Below, in pieces: positions 43,113 to 52,072 of a DNA stretch of 64,000 nucleotides. The stretch spans positions 27,280 through 91,279 of the forward strand of contig JAKLFY010000019.1 in the NCBI GenBank assembly GCA_022710935.1, written 5' to 3'. The notes below the pieces were generated by a model, which was given only the letters and a program-made list of their open reading frames with translations, had not been told where the DNA came from and did no database searches. This DNA is from Verrucomicrobiota bacterium. Its GTDB lineage: Bacteria > Verrucomicrobiota > Verrucomicrobiia > Limisphaerales > J093. The translations under genes were made by a program, and so were the position numbers. Numbering within the stretch: position 1 is the first letter of the stretch; the number at the start of each line of letters is the position of its first letter.

Positions 43113-43206
43113 GGGCCCTTTCACCCTTTCACGGCAGTGAGAATTCTGCTTGATTCCAGCCGGACCAAGGGGCAGCGTCTAGGTGAATCCAAGAATCAGA
43201 ATCCCT
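43113..43206 (+). promoter_or_regulatory. Leader of the calcium-repeat protein gene
   Basis: The 94 bp after repeat A6 are AT-richer (CACGGCAGTGAGAATTCTGCTTGATTCC) and probably contain the promoter. An in-frame GTG at 43183 precedes the chosen ATG 43207. Confidence 0.3.
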
Positions 43207-44493
43207 ATGAAAGCTTCAGTCTTATTCCATTCAACCATTGTGGCGTTGGGCCTGGTTTCCGCGTCCGTTGCGGCGGGGACGTGGAGTTTCATCAACCTGA
43301 CCGGTGACGACTTCGAAACGGGCATCGATCCGTCCAGGACGTACACCCATCTGGTCGATTTCGGCCCCGACGCGACCGCGGCCGCGATCAACGGAGTCCA
43401 GTTCACGGCGAAGGGGCGGACGGGGGTCAACTACAGCCTTGTTGGGGTGGAGGGTGATTTCGTGAACAACGCGAATGCCCTCGCCAGCGGTGCCACCGGG
43501 CTCGGGGATTTGCTCACCGATTTCTACTATGGCGAGCCCACCCCGCCCGGAGTTCAGACCCTGACGCTCACCGGCTTGAGGGAGGCCCACACGTACCGGC
43601 TGACGTTCTTTGTGAGCAGTTGGGGCGGTGCGGACATCGACTTCACCGCGAGCGACGATCCAGGCGTGACTTACCGCATCTCCCGCGACGGACTCCGGTG
43701 GTCGCCGGACCCCGCCGACCTCGGCTACCTGGAGAGCACCGGCGCCGGCTCGCCGGGTGCGGCGATCAGCTACGACTACGTGGCGCCTGCCGATGGCACG
43801 CTCGTGATGGTGCTGAACACGACGAGCGAGGGGAACTCGTTCCACCATTACGGTTTCGTCAATGAGCTTGTCGCAATCCCGGGTGACAGCGACGCGGACG
43901 GCATGCCCGACATTTACGAGGAGGCCAACGGGCTGAACCCCCTTCTCGATGACGCCGCGGCGGACCTCGACAACGACGGGCTGGCCAACATCGAGGAATA
44001 CACGCTGGGCACCAAAGCCAACAACCCGGATACGGACGCCGACGGACTGAAAGACGGCGTGGAGACCGACACCGGAGCCTACGTCAGCGCCGCGGATACC
44101 GGAACCGACCCGCTGAACCCGGACACCGATGGCGACGGGCTGCTGGACGGCGTCGAATCCAACTCCGGCAAGTTCGTCAATGCAGCGGACCCCGGCACCC
44201 ACCCCTTGAAGGCGGACACCGATGCCGACGGCTTCACTGACGGTTTCGAGGCGCAGCGCGGCTACGACCCGAACAGCGCCAACAGCACCCCCGAATCGGA
44301 CCTGTCGATTCGCACGGCGATCGAGTTCCGGTTCAACGCGGCCAGCGGTGTGAGTTACCGCATCGAGGGCTCTGCCGACCTTGTTGCCTGGACGACCATC
44401 GAGGACAACATCACGGGCCAGGGCGCAACGGTCACGCGCTTCTATTCGACCGAGACCACGCCCATTCGCTTCTATCGCTGGGCCCGCAACTGA
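43207..44493 (+). CDS. Secreted protein with thrombospondin-type-3-like calcium repeats
   Basis: 428 residues; signal peptide ending LVSASVAAG. Residues about 30-225 form a sandwich domain (TLTLTGLREAHTYRLTFFVSSWGG, FHHYGFVNELV). From about 230 to 365 there are five to six acidic D-x-D-x-D-G repeats (DSDADGMPD, DLDNDGLAN, DTDADGLKD, DTDGDGLLD, DTDADGFTD) that bind calcium in TSP3-type proteins. A C-terminal sandwich (EFRFNAASGVSYRIEGSADLVAWTTI) closes it. Such proteins are usually surface anchors or extracellular matrix-like factors. No enzyme motif. Confidence 0.75.
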   Translation: MKASVLFHSTIVALGLVSASVAAGTWSFINLTGDDFETGIDPSRTYTHLVDFGPDATAAAINGVQFTAKGRTGVNYSLVGVEGDFVNNANALASGATGLGDLLTDFYYGEPTPPGVQTLTLTGLREAHTYRLTFFVSSWGGADIDFTASDDPGVTYRISRDGLRWSPDPADLGYLESTGAGSPGAAISYDYVAPADGTLVMVLNTTSEGNSFHHYGFVNELVAIPGDSDADGMPDIYEEANGLNPLLDDAAADLDNDGLANIEEYTLGTKANNPDTDADGLKDGVETDTGAYVSAADTGTDPLNPDTDGDGLLDGVESNSGKFVNAADPGTHPLKADTDADGFTDGFEAQRGYDPNSANSTPESDLSIRTAIEFRFNAASGVSYRIEGSADLVAWTTIEDNITGQGATVTRFYSTETTPIRFYRWARN

Positions 44494-44830
44494 GCGAGGC
44501 GCGAGGCAGGGGCATATTCGGGGCGCGGTGCAACCGTTGAATGTCAACGCTTCCCGTGAACCGTGGTTCCGTTGCCGTCCCGCAGCGCGGGATGAGTCCG
44601 CGCCATCACGCTGCACGAAGGCAGGAATGAGCGCCGACTCACGTCGGCGGCTACAAATCGGTTGATGGTCCTCGTGCGCCTTAGCGAGGCTTCGCCTCGG
44701 ATTGCGAGGTGTGTGAACGACTCACGGCCGCCGGAGCGGGCCATCGAGCTTCTGACTTTACATCCGGGGCCGTGTCGGGAACTCTGCGTCCAGCACGATG
44801 ACCCCTGTTCACAGTGAAAGGATTCCGCCG
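44494..44830. other. Intergenic 337 bp with family-C repeat
   Basis: No gene seen. It includes a 19-bp sequence ACCGTTGAATGTCAACGCT (44533-44551), identical to 11359-11377, with a GTTGA/TCAAC hairpin, and the family-C repeat below. The last 60 bp before ATG 44831 contain AAAGGATTCC as a possible ribosome-binding site. Confidence 0.6.
44581..44656 (+). repeat. Family-C hairpin repeat, copy 1
   Basis: Shares TGAGTCCGCGCCATC and GGAAT-AGCGCC blocks, with spacers of the same length, with 54586-54660. It ends in a 7-bp stem, 4-nt loop hairpin CGCCGAC-TCAC-GTCGGCG; the other copy begins with an equivalent CGCGGAC-GTGA-GTCCGCG hairpin. Confidence 0.75.
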
Positions 44831-46129
44831 ATGAATGCTGTCACCGCGTCTGTCCTGCCGCGCCGCCAGTTCCTGACCCGAGCGTTTGCCGTCACGGCTC
44901 CCTTGATCCTGCCGGGGGCGGTGCTGGGTCTCAACGGCGCGACGCCGCCCAGCGAGAAGATCGTCTTTGGCGGGATCGGCATGGGCAATCGGGCGCTGTA
45001 CATTCTCCCGAATTTCCTTTCGCAGCCCGACCTGCATTTCGCCGCGATCAGCGATGCGCGTGAGGACCGCCGCCAGGCGGGCAAGAAGGCCATCGATGCG
45101 TTTTATCGCAACGCGGATTGCCGGGTGTACCGCGATTTCCGCGAGCTGCTTGCGCGGAAGGACGTTGACGCGGTGCTGATCGCGACGGGCAACCGCTGGC
45201 ACGCCACCGCCTCGATGTTTGCGGCGCGGGCCGGCAAGGATATTTACTGCGAGAAACCGATCAGCCTGACCATCCGGGAGGGGCGCGAACTGGTCGAGCT
45301 CTGCAAGCGGTACGGGGCCATTTACCAGGCCGGCACACAACGCCGCTCGACGGAGTCGTATCAGTTCGCCCGCGAGCTGGTGCGGCAGGGGAAGATCGGC
45401 AAGATCCACACCGTCGAGATGCAGGTCTGGACGGGCGGGACGATTCCGCATCAGCCGAACACCCGGGTGCCGGAGGGCTGGGACTATGATCAGTGGCTGG
45501 GCCCGGTCCAGTGGCGCCCGTTCAATCCCGGTCGCGTCAACGGGTGGGCCTACTTCTGGGACACGGGCGAGGGGATGCACACCGACATGGGGACGCACTA
45601 CACGGACCAGATGCAGTGGGTGCTCGGCACGGACCACACCATGCCGGTCGAGTTCGAGACGAGCGACATGGTCTGGCCCGATCCCAAGACGTGGATGAGC
45701 GAGACGGCCATCACCGGGACGTTCAAATGCCGGTACGCGGACGGCGTGCAGGGGATTCTCTACCAGCGCAAGGGGTTCACCGATCGTTACATTCGCTACA
45801 TTGGGGATGCGGGTTGGGTGCAGGTGGACGATGAGACGGACGTTGTGACGGCCGAGCCAAAATCCATACTCCAATTCCGGCCCGAAGGCGGCGTGAGCTG
45901 GTCCAATGCCAGTTCGCACATCCGCGACCTGCTCGCGTGCATTCGCAGCCGGCGCCAGCCGCTTTGTCATCCCGAGGTCGCCCACCGCGCCCAGGCGGTC
46001 GTCGAGAGCATGACCATCGCCGCGCGGCTCAACCGAAAGCTCGGGTGGGATCCGGTGAAGGAGGTTTTCGATTGCGCCGAGGCCAATCGGATGCTGTACC
46101 GCGAGCCGCGCGCCCCGTGGCGCGTGTAG
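44831..46129 (+). CDS. Gfo/Idh/MocA-family oxidoreductase, exported
   Basis: 432 residues. ATG 44831 starts MNAVTASVLPRRQFLTRAFAV, a twin-arginine-type leader (PRRQFL). Rossmann region KIVFGGIGMGNRALYIL (GxGxG), DVDAVLIATGNRWHAT, GKDIYCEKPISLTI with a canonical EKP catalytic lysine, GTQRRSTESYQFAREL, and GMHTDMGTHYTDQMQWVLG carrying the conserved His/Asp. It is the third exported member of this superfamily in the window and the only one with an unmodified EKP. A HEAT-like protein gene follows 26 bp later and is likely in the same operon. Confidence 0.9.
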   Translation: MNAVTASVLPRRQFLTRAFAVTAPLILPGAVLGLNGATPPSEKIVFGGIGMGNRALYILPNFLSQPDLHFAAISDAREDRRQAGKKAIDAFYRNADCRVYRDFRELLARKDVDAVLIATGNRWHATASMFAARAGKDIYCEKPISLTIREGRELVELCKRYGAIYQAGTQRRSTESYQFARELVRQGKIGKIHTVEMQVWTGGTIPHQPNTRVPEGWDYDQWLGPVQWRPFNPGRVNGWAYFWDTGEGMHTDMGTHYTDQMQWVLGTDHTMPVEFETSDMVWPDPKTWMSETAITGTFKCRYADGVQGILYQRKGFTDRYIRYIGDAGWVQVDDETDVVTAEPKSILQFRPEGGVSWSNASSHIRDLLACIRSRRQPLCHPEVAHRAQAVVESMTIAARLNRKLGWDPVKEVFDCAEANRMLYREPRAPWRV

Positions 46130-46155
46130 AAACCCCACCGGACCGGGTTGAATTT

Positions 46156-48216
46156 ATGAAGACTCAGTTTGTCCTAGCGATTGCGTGGTTGGCTACTGCG
46201 GTGATGCCGCAAGCCGCCGACACGGCAGGCAGCAACCTCGAAGCCCTTCGCCAATACGAGTCCGGCGGCAATGTCGCCGTCCTGCGCCACTATGAACAAT
46301 GGGTGGCCCAGGCGGTCGGCGATCCCGCCGCGCGCCAGAAGCTCGAATCCGAGCTGGCGGAGGCGCTGACCGGGCAGGCGACGTTCGAGGCCAGGCGCTT
46401 CGTCTGCACGCAACTGGCGATCATTGGCACGGAGGCCTCGGTGCCCGCCGCGGCCAGGCTGCTCGAGAGCGACGAGACAGTCGGCATCGCGTGCCTGGCC
46501 TTGGCAAAGAATCCGTCGACTCAGGCCGGGCAGGTTCTCCGTGAGGCCCTCGAACGTCTCAAGGGGCAGGCGCTTGTCCAGGTCATCAACACCCTTGGCA
46601 CCCGGCGCGATCGGGAGGCTGTCAATGCGCTCTTGGATTTCGCCAAAAACGAGGATCGTGCGGTGGCTGGCGCCGCGTACCTGGCGCTGGGCAAGATCGG
46701 CGGTTCCACGGCGCGGACCGCCCTGGCGGAGGCCCGCCAGAAGAACGATCCCGCTGTTGCGGACGCCGTGGCCGCCGGATCGTTCCTCTTCGCGGAACGA
46801 CTGGTTGCGCAGAACCGACGCCCGGGAGCGGTTCGCATCTACGACCAATTGCTCGCAGCGGACCATGCCGATCACGTCCGACGCGGCGCGTTCGAAGCCC
46901 TGCTGAGGCTGGATGAGGACGGCGGGCTGCAACGTGCGAGCGAGGCGTTGACCGGCGCGGAAAAGATCTTCAAGCCCTCGGCCATCGCGGCGGTGGCGAC
47001 CATGCAGAATGCCGAGGCGTCGAAGGGTTTCGCGGCATTGCTGCCGAACCTGGAGCCGACGCATCAGGCGCTCCTGCTCGAAGCGCTGGCCGAGCGCGGG
47101 GACGCGGAGGCGCGCAAGGCGGTGGCTGCGGAAGTCGACTCGCCGCACGCGCTGGTTCGAAGCGCGGCGATCTCGAACCTGGGGCGGATCGGCACAGCGT
47201 CCGACGTGCCCCTGCTCGCCCAGGCGGCGCTTTTTGCGGCGGGGTTGGCCGACCGCATTCGAGCCGACGAGTCGAACGTTCCCGAGTTGGCCCAAGCCGC
47301 CCAGGCGGCCAAGGGGTCGGAGGAACTCAAGCTGATCGAGATCGCCCTGGCTGGACTTCAGGGCGGCGCCGCTGTGGACCAGGCCTTGATCGCCCAGCTC
47401 CGCAATCGCATGGCCGGCCCCAAGACGCCCTTCCTTGCCGCCCTGGTTCGCCGGGCCAACCCATCGAGCCTGCGCGTCTTCCTCGTCGAGGCAGGCAGCA
47501 CGTCTCCCGACATGGTCAAGCTGGCCTTTCAAGGTCTGACGCGCGTCGGGACGGCGGAGGACGTGCCGTCCGTCCTGAAGGCGCTGGGCGGCCTGCGGGC
47601 CGAGTCGGTCCGGGCGGAGGCCATGGAAGCCACCAGCCAGTTGCTGAGCCGCGTCGGCGCGCCATCAGCGAACGCCGCCGCCATCCGCGCCGCACTCGAA
47701 GCCGCGCCGAGCCTGGGTGGCATGCAGACATACCTGCCACTATTGGCGGTGTGTCCGGATGCCGAGGGGCTTGACCTGGTGGCGAAGAGCGCCGCGGACG
47801 CCGACTCTTCGCTTCGTGACATCGGGTTGCGCACGCTGGCCGACTGGCCGGATGCCTCGGCGTGGGGACCGCTCTCGGACTGTTACTCGAAGGCGGCCTC
47901 TGAAACTGAGCGGGTTCTGGTCCTGCGGGGCTTAACCCGGCTGCTCGGCGAACAGAATGCCCACCCGAATCCGGAGGTCGTCGCCCGGTATCGCACACTG
48001 CTAGCCGGGGCGAAGACCGACACGGATCGCAAGCTGATTCTGGGCGCCCTGGCGGGATGCCACCATCCGGATGCGCTCACTGTGGCGGTCGAGCAAGTCG
48101 CGCAACCGGGCGCGCAGGGTGAGGCGAAGCTGGCCGTTCAGCGAATCGGCGAAGCCATCAAGGCGCAGCACCCCGAGGCGGCTGCCGCGGCGCTCAAGCA
48201 GATCGAGGGCAAATAG
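46156..48216 (+). CDS. Exported HEAT-repeat-like helical protein
   Basis: 686 residues with a short signal (FVLAIAWLATAVMPQAA). Nearly all of it consists of alpha-helical pairs of about 30-40 residues with HEAT-type spacing (for example EASVPAAARLLESDETVGIACLALAK, DREAVNALLDFAKNEDRAVAGAAYLALGKIG, ALVRSAAISNLGRIG). Exported HEAT proteins are common in PVC bacteria, often beside oxidoreductases or haem proteins. Possibly a scaffold or partner for the oxidoreductase encoded just upstream. The last 23 bases overlap the convergent YihY-like gene. Confidence 0.8.
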   Translation: MKTQFVLAIAWLATAVMPQAADTAGSNLEALRQYESGGNVAVLRHYEQWVAQAVGDPAARQKLESELAEALTGQATFEARRFVCTQLAIIGTEASVPAAARLLESDETVGIACLALAKNPSTQAGQVLREALERLKGQALVQVINTLGTRRDREAVNALLDFAKNEDRAVAGAAYLALGKIGGSTARTALAEARQKNDPAVADAVAAGSFLFAERLVAQNRRPGAVRIYDQLLAADHADHVRRGAFEALLRLDEDGGLQRASEALTGAEKIFKPSAIAAVATMQNAEASKGFAALLPNLEPTHQALLLEALAERGDAEARKAVAAEVDSPHALVRSAAISNLGRIGTASDVPLLAQAALFAAGLADRIRADESNVPELAQAAQAAKGSEELKLIEIALAGLQGGAAVDQALIAQLRNRMAGPKTPFLAALVRRANPSSLRVFLVEAGSTSPDMVKLAFQGLTRVGTAEDVPSVLKALGGLRAESVRAEAMEATSQLLSRVGAPSANAAAIRAALEAAPSLGGMQTYLPLLAVCPDAEGLDLVAKSAADADSSLRDIGLRTLADWPDASAWGPLSDCYSKAASETERVLVLRGLTRLLGEQNAHPNPEVVARYRTLLAGAKTDTDRKLILGALAGCHHPDALTVAVEQVAQPGAQGEAKLAVQRIGEAIKAQHPEAAAAALKQIEGK

Positions 48217-49741
48217 CAGGGTCTCCCTCTCGATCGGGCTGGCTCGACTGTCCCGCACCGGTCACCCGTTTGGCCAGGGTTTGCAGCGTGACGCCGGTGG
48301 CAGCGTCGCGTTCGGCGGCGGCGATGCGTTCGAACTCGTCTCGCACCAAAGCGCGTCCGGGATCCTCGTGCGTCGCCAACTCCATGCCCTGACCGGCGCG
48401 GACGGCCTGCAGGACATCCTGGGCTGTGATGCGGTCGAGCGGGCGGGCCGGGAGATAGCCCGTGTCCGTGTCGGTGGTTTCGACCAGGAGTTCGGCGCGG
48501 GTCAAGGCGCGCAGGAGTTGTCCGGTGAGGCTGGTGGGAACGCCGACCCGCTCGGCGAGGGCGGCGACGGTGACCGGTCCTTTGGCCTGGTGATAAAGGC
48601 AGGCGATCTCCGTGGCCAGCCGCAGAGCCACGAACTCGCGTCCGCGCTGGTGGATTCCCTCGACCTGTTTCTCCTGGAGGTACGTGCGGCGGTTCTGATA
48701 CGCGTAGGCCACCTGGGCGCCCAGGAGGAGGATCACCCACGCCACGTAGAGGCCGATCATGAACACCGGCACCATGCCCAGCCCGCCGTAGATGTGGCTG
48801 TTGCTCACCACGCGCGAGACATAGAGCACGCTGAACTCATTGTTGAGCTGCCAGAGGCAGCCGGCGACCACACCGCCCACCAGGGCGGCCCGCCAGTGCA
48901 CCTTGGTGTTGGGCATGAGCTGGTAGAACAGCCCGAACGCCAGGCTCCAGATCACGTAGGGCAACATCGTCAGGCCGGCCTTGAGGCTCCACGCGCCCAG
49001 CGCGCCGAAGCTGGCGACGAGCTTCTTGGTGGCCTCGAAGTAGGGGCTGCTCGTCATGGTGAACGTGACGGCGAGCAGGATGGGGCCCAGAGTGATCGCC
49101 GCCCAATACTGGACAATCCGCATGAACCACGACCGGCCGCGTGTGACGCCCCAGATGTCGTTGAACGTGTCTTCGATGCGACTGAGCATGCCGATCGCCA
49201 CGAACAGCAAGGCCGCCGTGCCGGTCACGCCCAGTGTGCCGCTGCGAATGTTCCCGATGAACCCGTTGATCTTGCGCACCATGTCTTCGCGCGTCTTTTC
49301 GTATTCCTCCGGATCGATCAATGCCCCCCCCGGCCCGGCCGGGGCGGCCGCGCCGGCCGCGGTGTGCGTGGTTGTTGTTTGCGAGTCTCGAAAGGGGAAG
49401 AGCGGCGCCGAGCCGCGCATGGAAGGGGTGAGGCGCTCGACCAGCGTGTCGATGAAGCGCTGGATCGGTTCTTCCCCCTGGCTCTTGAGCAGGCTCGCCG
49501 AGACGCTGATGACCACGGCCAGCATCGGCACCATGGCCAGGAGGCTGGCGTACGCCAGGCCGGAGGCGCGCAGCGGACATCTGTTCCGCACAAAACTGCG
49601 GGCCACCAGCCACCAGAAATGGACGAAGGTTTGCAGCCTCGAGATCTGACGCTCGTCACGCTGCGCGAGCCTCTCGTCGTCGAGGGCGTCCTGCGCCTCC
49701 GCCTGAAGCCGCCGCAGACTGCGCATCGGGTTGCTGGCCAT
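48194..49741 (-). CDS. YihY/BrkB-family membrane protein with C-terminal helical extension
   Basis: 515 residues; most YihY proteins have about 280-430. Six or so membrane segments with LRASGLAYASLLAMVPMLAVV, IVQYWAAITLGPIL, IWSLAFGLFYQLMPNTKVHWRAALVGG and NSHIYGGLGMVPVFMIGLYVAWVILLLGAQ, the normal family map. An insert at residues about 105-150 is rich in T, A, G and P. The C-terminal about 130 residues (TVAALAERVGVPTSLTGQLLRALTRAELL) look like a winged-helix domain. Function of the family is unsettled. 3' end overlaps the HEAT gene by 23 bp. Confidence 0.87.
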   Translation of the reverse strand: MASNPMRSLRRLQAEAQDALDDERLAQRDERQISRLQTFVHFWWLVARSFVRNRCPLRASGLAYASLLAMVPMLAVVISVSASLLKSQGEEPIQRFIDTLVERLTPSMRGSAPLFPFRDSQTTTTHTAAGAAAPAGPGGALIDPEEYEKTREDMVRKINGFIGNIRSGTLGVTGTAALLFVAIGMLSRIEDTFNDIWGVTRGRSWFMRIVQYWAAITLGPILLAVTFTMTSSPYFEATKKLVASFGALGAWSLKAGLTMLPYVIWSLAFGLFYQLMPNTKVHWRAALVGGVVAGCLWQLNNEFSVLYVSRVVSNSHIYGGLGMVPVFMIGLYVAWVILLLGAQVAYAYQNRRTYLQEKQVEGIHQRGREFVALRLATEIACLYHQAKGPVTVAALAERVGVPTSLTGQLLRALTRAELLVETTDTDTGYLPARPLDRITAQDVLQAVRAGQGMELATHEDPGRALVRDEFERIAAAERDAATGVTLQTLAKRVTGAGQSSQPDREGDPAICPRSA

Positions 49742-49796
49742 AACAACCCGACCGTATCAGTCCCCGGCTGCCGAATCCATGCGGAATTCACGCCTT

Positions 49797-49872
49797 TCTA
49801 GCCCGCATGGGTTCGCGTTTCGGAGTATTCGGCTTCGCCGGAATCACAACTCCATGGAACACGCGGGCTAGA
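49797..49872. repeat. 76-bp nested palindrome overlapping a stop codon
   Basis: TTCTAGCCCGC and GCGGGCTAGAA form perfect outer arms; inside lie GGAGT/ACTCC and an ATTC-GGC/GCC-GGAAT hairpin around a TTC loop. The esterase gene uses the TAG of the right arm (49868-49870, minus strand) as its stop, so the repeat either arrived at that site or supplied the stop. A matching AACACGCGGGCTAG arm occurs alone at 20263-20276. Confidence 0.8.
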
Positions 49873-50956
49873 AAGCAAGATGCCGATCGAACCAAGCCAG
49901 GGTGTTCTGCCACATGGGTGGACGGTATTCGTGGCCCATGCCCGCGTACACCTCGCTTCGGAAAGACGCCTCGACGCCGTAGATCTGGTAGATCGGGCGC
50001 ACTTGCGTTTCGATGGTCCGGATGCCATCGATCGGCGAGCCGTCATCCCGGTCGCCGTTCATGAGCAGGAGGGGGCGGGGCGCGATCAACGCCAGGACCG
50101 CCTCCGTGTCGAAGTGATTCAGCATCCCGGGCACGTAGTAGTAGATGCCGTGGTGGTGCAGACCCGCGTGCGCGATCAGGTTCTGGTAGCGCGTCAGGCA
50201 GGCGACCGCCACGCCTGCCTTGATCCGGTCGTCCAGCGCCATCAGCCACCACGCGCGGGTCGCCCCCATGCTCATCCCCGTCACGCCGATGCGCCGGGCG
50301 TCGACCTCGGGCCGCGACGCCAGGTAATCCAACGCCATCAGATCGTCGCGCAGGATCATCCCCCACAGCGAACGCCCGACCCAGAGATTGAACTTGCTGG
50401 CCGTCAGCTCGGCCGCGCTACCGCGTTCTCGCGACCCGCCCGGCCCCTGGCCTTGACGCTCGCCGAAACAGCAGGCGTCGATTGCCAGGACGGCGTACCC
50501 GCGCCGGGCGAGCGCCGGGCCGGGCGGTTCCGGGGTGTGTTCCGCCTCGAACAGCTCGATCTTCCCCTTGTCGTACTCGCCGCCGTGCCAATGACAATAG
50601 AGAATGGCCGGTCCTGGCCGAGCGTGCTCCTTCGGCAACAGGAGGAAACCTGGCACCTGGTCGCCGGCCCCGTTGTCGAACCGAAACGACTCGCAGATGT
50701 AGTCGCCGCGGTCTTCCTGCGACACGACATGCACCGAAGGCGCCTTGGGACGCTCCGGCAGTTTGCCCAGCAGGTCGAGCAACCGCGCCCGAATCTGGCG
50801 CCGGCGCGGCTCCCACTCGATGCGCGAGGCAGGAACACGGAATTGAGGAACGGGCGGGGCGTGTGCGAGCCACGAGGCCGCGCTGTTGTTTTCGAACTCC
50901 ATCTCGCCGGACAAGGCCTGGGACATCATCGCCAGCCAGAGTGTGAATCGTTTCAT
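49868..50956 (-). CDS. Exported alpha/beta-hydrolase, esterase (dienelactone hydrolase/acetyl xylan esterase-like)
   Basis: 362 residues from ATG 50956, with a short hydrophobic leader (FTLWLAMMSQALSG). Hydrolase fold: YCHWHGGEYDKGKIELF oxyanion region, LAIDACCFGERQG, nucleophile elbow GVTGMSMGATRAWW (G-x-S-x-G), LLLMNGDRDDGSPI with the acid, and GMGHEYRPPM with the catalytic His. It resembles the large family of verrucomicrobial acetyl-esterases acting on decorated polysaccharides. Substrate unknown. Its 5' end faces the repeat block in front of the kinase gene. Confidence 0.85.
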   Translation of the reverse strand: MKRFTLWLAMMSQALSGEMEFENNSAASWLAHAPPVPQFRVPASRIEWEPRRRQIRARLLDLLGKLPERPKAPSVHVVSQEDRGDYICESFRFDNGAGDQVPGFLLLPKEHARPGPAILYCHWHGGEYDKGKIELFEAEHTPEPPGPALARRGYAVLAIDACCFGERQGQGPGGSRERGSAAELTASKFNLWVGRSLWGMILRDDLMALDYLASRPEVDARRIGVTGMSMGATRAWWLMALDDRIKAGVAVACLTRYQNLIAHAGLHHHGIYYYVPGMLNHFDTEAVLALIAPRPLLLMNGDRDDGSPIDGIRTIETQVRPIYQIYGVEASFRSEVYAGMGHEYRPPMWQNTLAWFDRHLAF

Positions 50957-51017
50957 GTTTTGTAAAACCCGGAGTTGATTGTGCTCTTTCTTGCCATGAC
51001 CCGCCATCTTTTCGGGA

Positions 51018-51250
51018 GCGGCGATGGCCCGTCGCCGAGAAACACCGTGTTCACTCGCGATGGCGGGGGACGTCCCCGCTCCGGCGGTGTTGGAGCGCGG
51101 ACGGCCTCGTCCGCGGCCTGTGCGGTCAACCGACGCGATCGACGAACAGGACGGTGCACCGTCTTTGGTTGGGGACGAGGACGTCCCCACTCCGGCAACG
51201 ATGACTGTGCCTGGCGACCAGGCCGTCCCCGCTCCAAGGGTGGTGTCGGA
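51018..51250 (+). repeat. Block of hairpin repeats (family B) in place of a kinase N-terminus
   Basis: At least four GC-rich inverted repeats, including GCGGACG-GCCT-CGTCCGC (about 51099-51116) and GGGGACG-AGGA-CGTCCCC (about 51174-51191), separated by GCTCC/ACTCC spacers. These 7-bp stem, 4-nt loop hairpins resemble family A in design but differ in sequence. The block ends at the point where homology to hybrid kinases starts, about 51264. Confidence 0.75.
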
Positions 51251-51863
51251 CTGGCAGGACGAGTGTCCCGTTTACACAAGGCAAATCGCGTGCACCAATC
51301 CGCCCTACGGCCAGTTCGAATTCCGGGTGCGCGCGGTGGATCGGGATCTCAACGTCTCGGCGCCGGGCTCGATCGGGATCGTCGTGCGCCGCAACTATGC
51401 GGAAATGGGCATGATCGGCGGGTTCGGCTTTGCCGTCGCTGGCGGCCTGTTCTTTGCCGGACTGGCAATCAAGCATCGGCGCGAGCGCAATCGGGCGTTG
51501 ATCGAGCGCAACCGTTCGCTCGAACAGGCCAAGGAGGCCGCCGAATCGGCCAATCGCGCCAAGAGTCTGTTCCTGGCGAACATGAGCCACGAGATCCGCA
51601 CCCCGATGAACGCGATCCTGGGCTATTCGCAACTCCTGCGGCGGGATCGCCACGCGACCCCGCGGCAGCACCAGGCGCTCGAAACGATCGAGAACAGCGG
51701 GCGCCACCTGTTGTCCATGATTAATGACATCCTCGATCTGGCCAAGATCGAGGCCGGAAAGATGGAGGTCCGCACCACCGACTTCGATCTGGCCAGCCTG
51801 GTTCGTGACGTCGCGGCGATGTGCAGCATCCGGTGCGAACAGAAGGGACTCGAGTTCAAGGTC

Positions 51864-51912
51864 GAGTGGGAGAGTGGGGAGTGGAGAGTGCAGAGTGCAG
51901 AGTGCAGAGTGG
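51864..51912 (+). repeat. Heptanucleotide array, 7 units, at the kinase frameshift
   Basis: Units: GAGTGGG, AGAGTGG, GGAGTGG, AGAGTGC three times, AGAGTGG. The upstream HisKA frame enters with GTCGAG at 51861 and the downstream ATPase frame begins with TGGGTGCGG at about 51910. These frames differ by +1, so removal of 7 bp (or addition of 14) would fuse them. Confidence 0.95.
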
Positions 51913-52072
51913 GTGCGGGGGGACGAGAGCAAGTTGCGGCAGGTGTTGGTCAATCTGTTGGGGAACGCCGTGAAGTTCACCGAGCAAGGCACTGTCGTCC
52001 TGCGCGTGGCGCAACTGGACGACGCTGCAATCGCAGTCGCGCCCATCGCGGATCCCGACTCCCTCGTCCCGG

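Noticed and set aside
44533..44551. Operator shared with 11359-11377
   Set aside because: The identical 19-bp sequence has a small GTTGA/TCAAC hairpin, but the two sites are downstream of genes in unrelated contexts, so a regulatory role is not supported.
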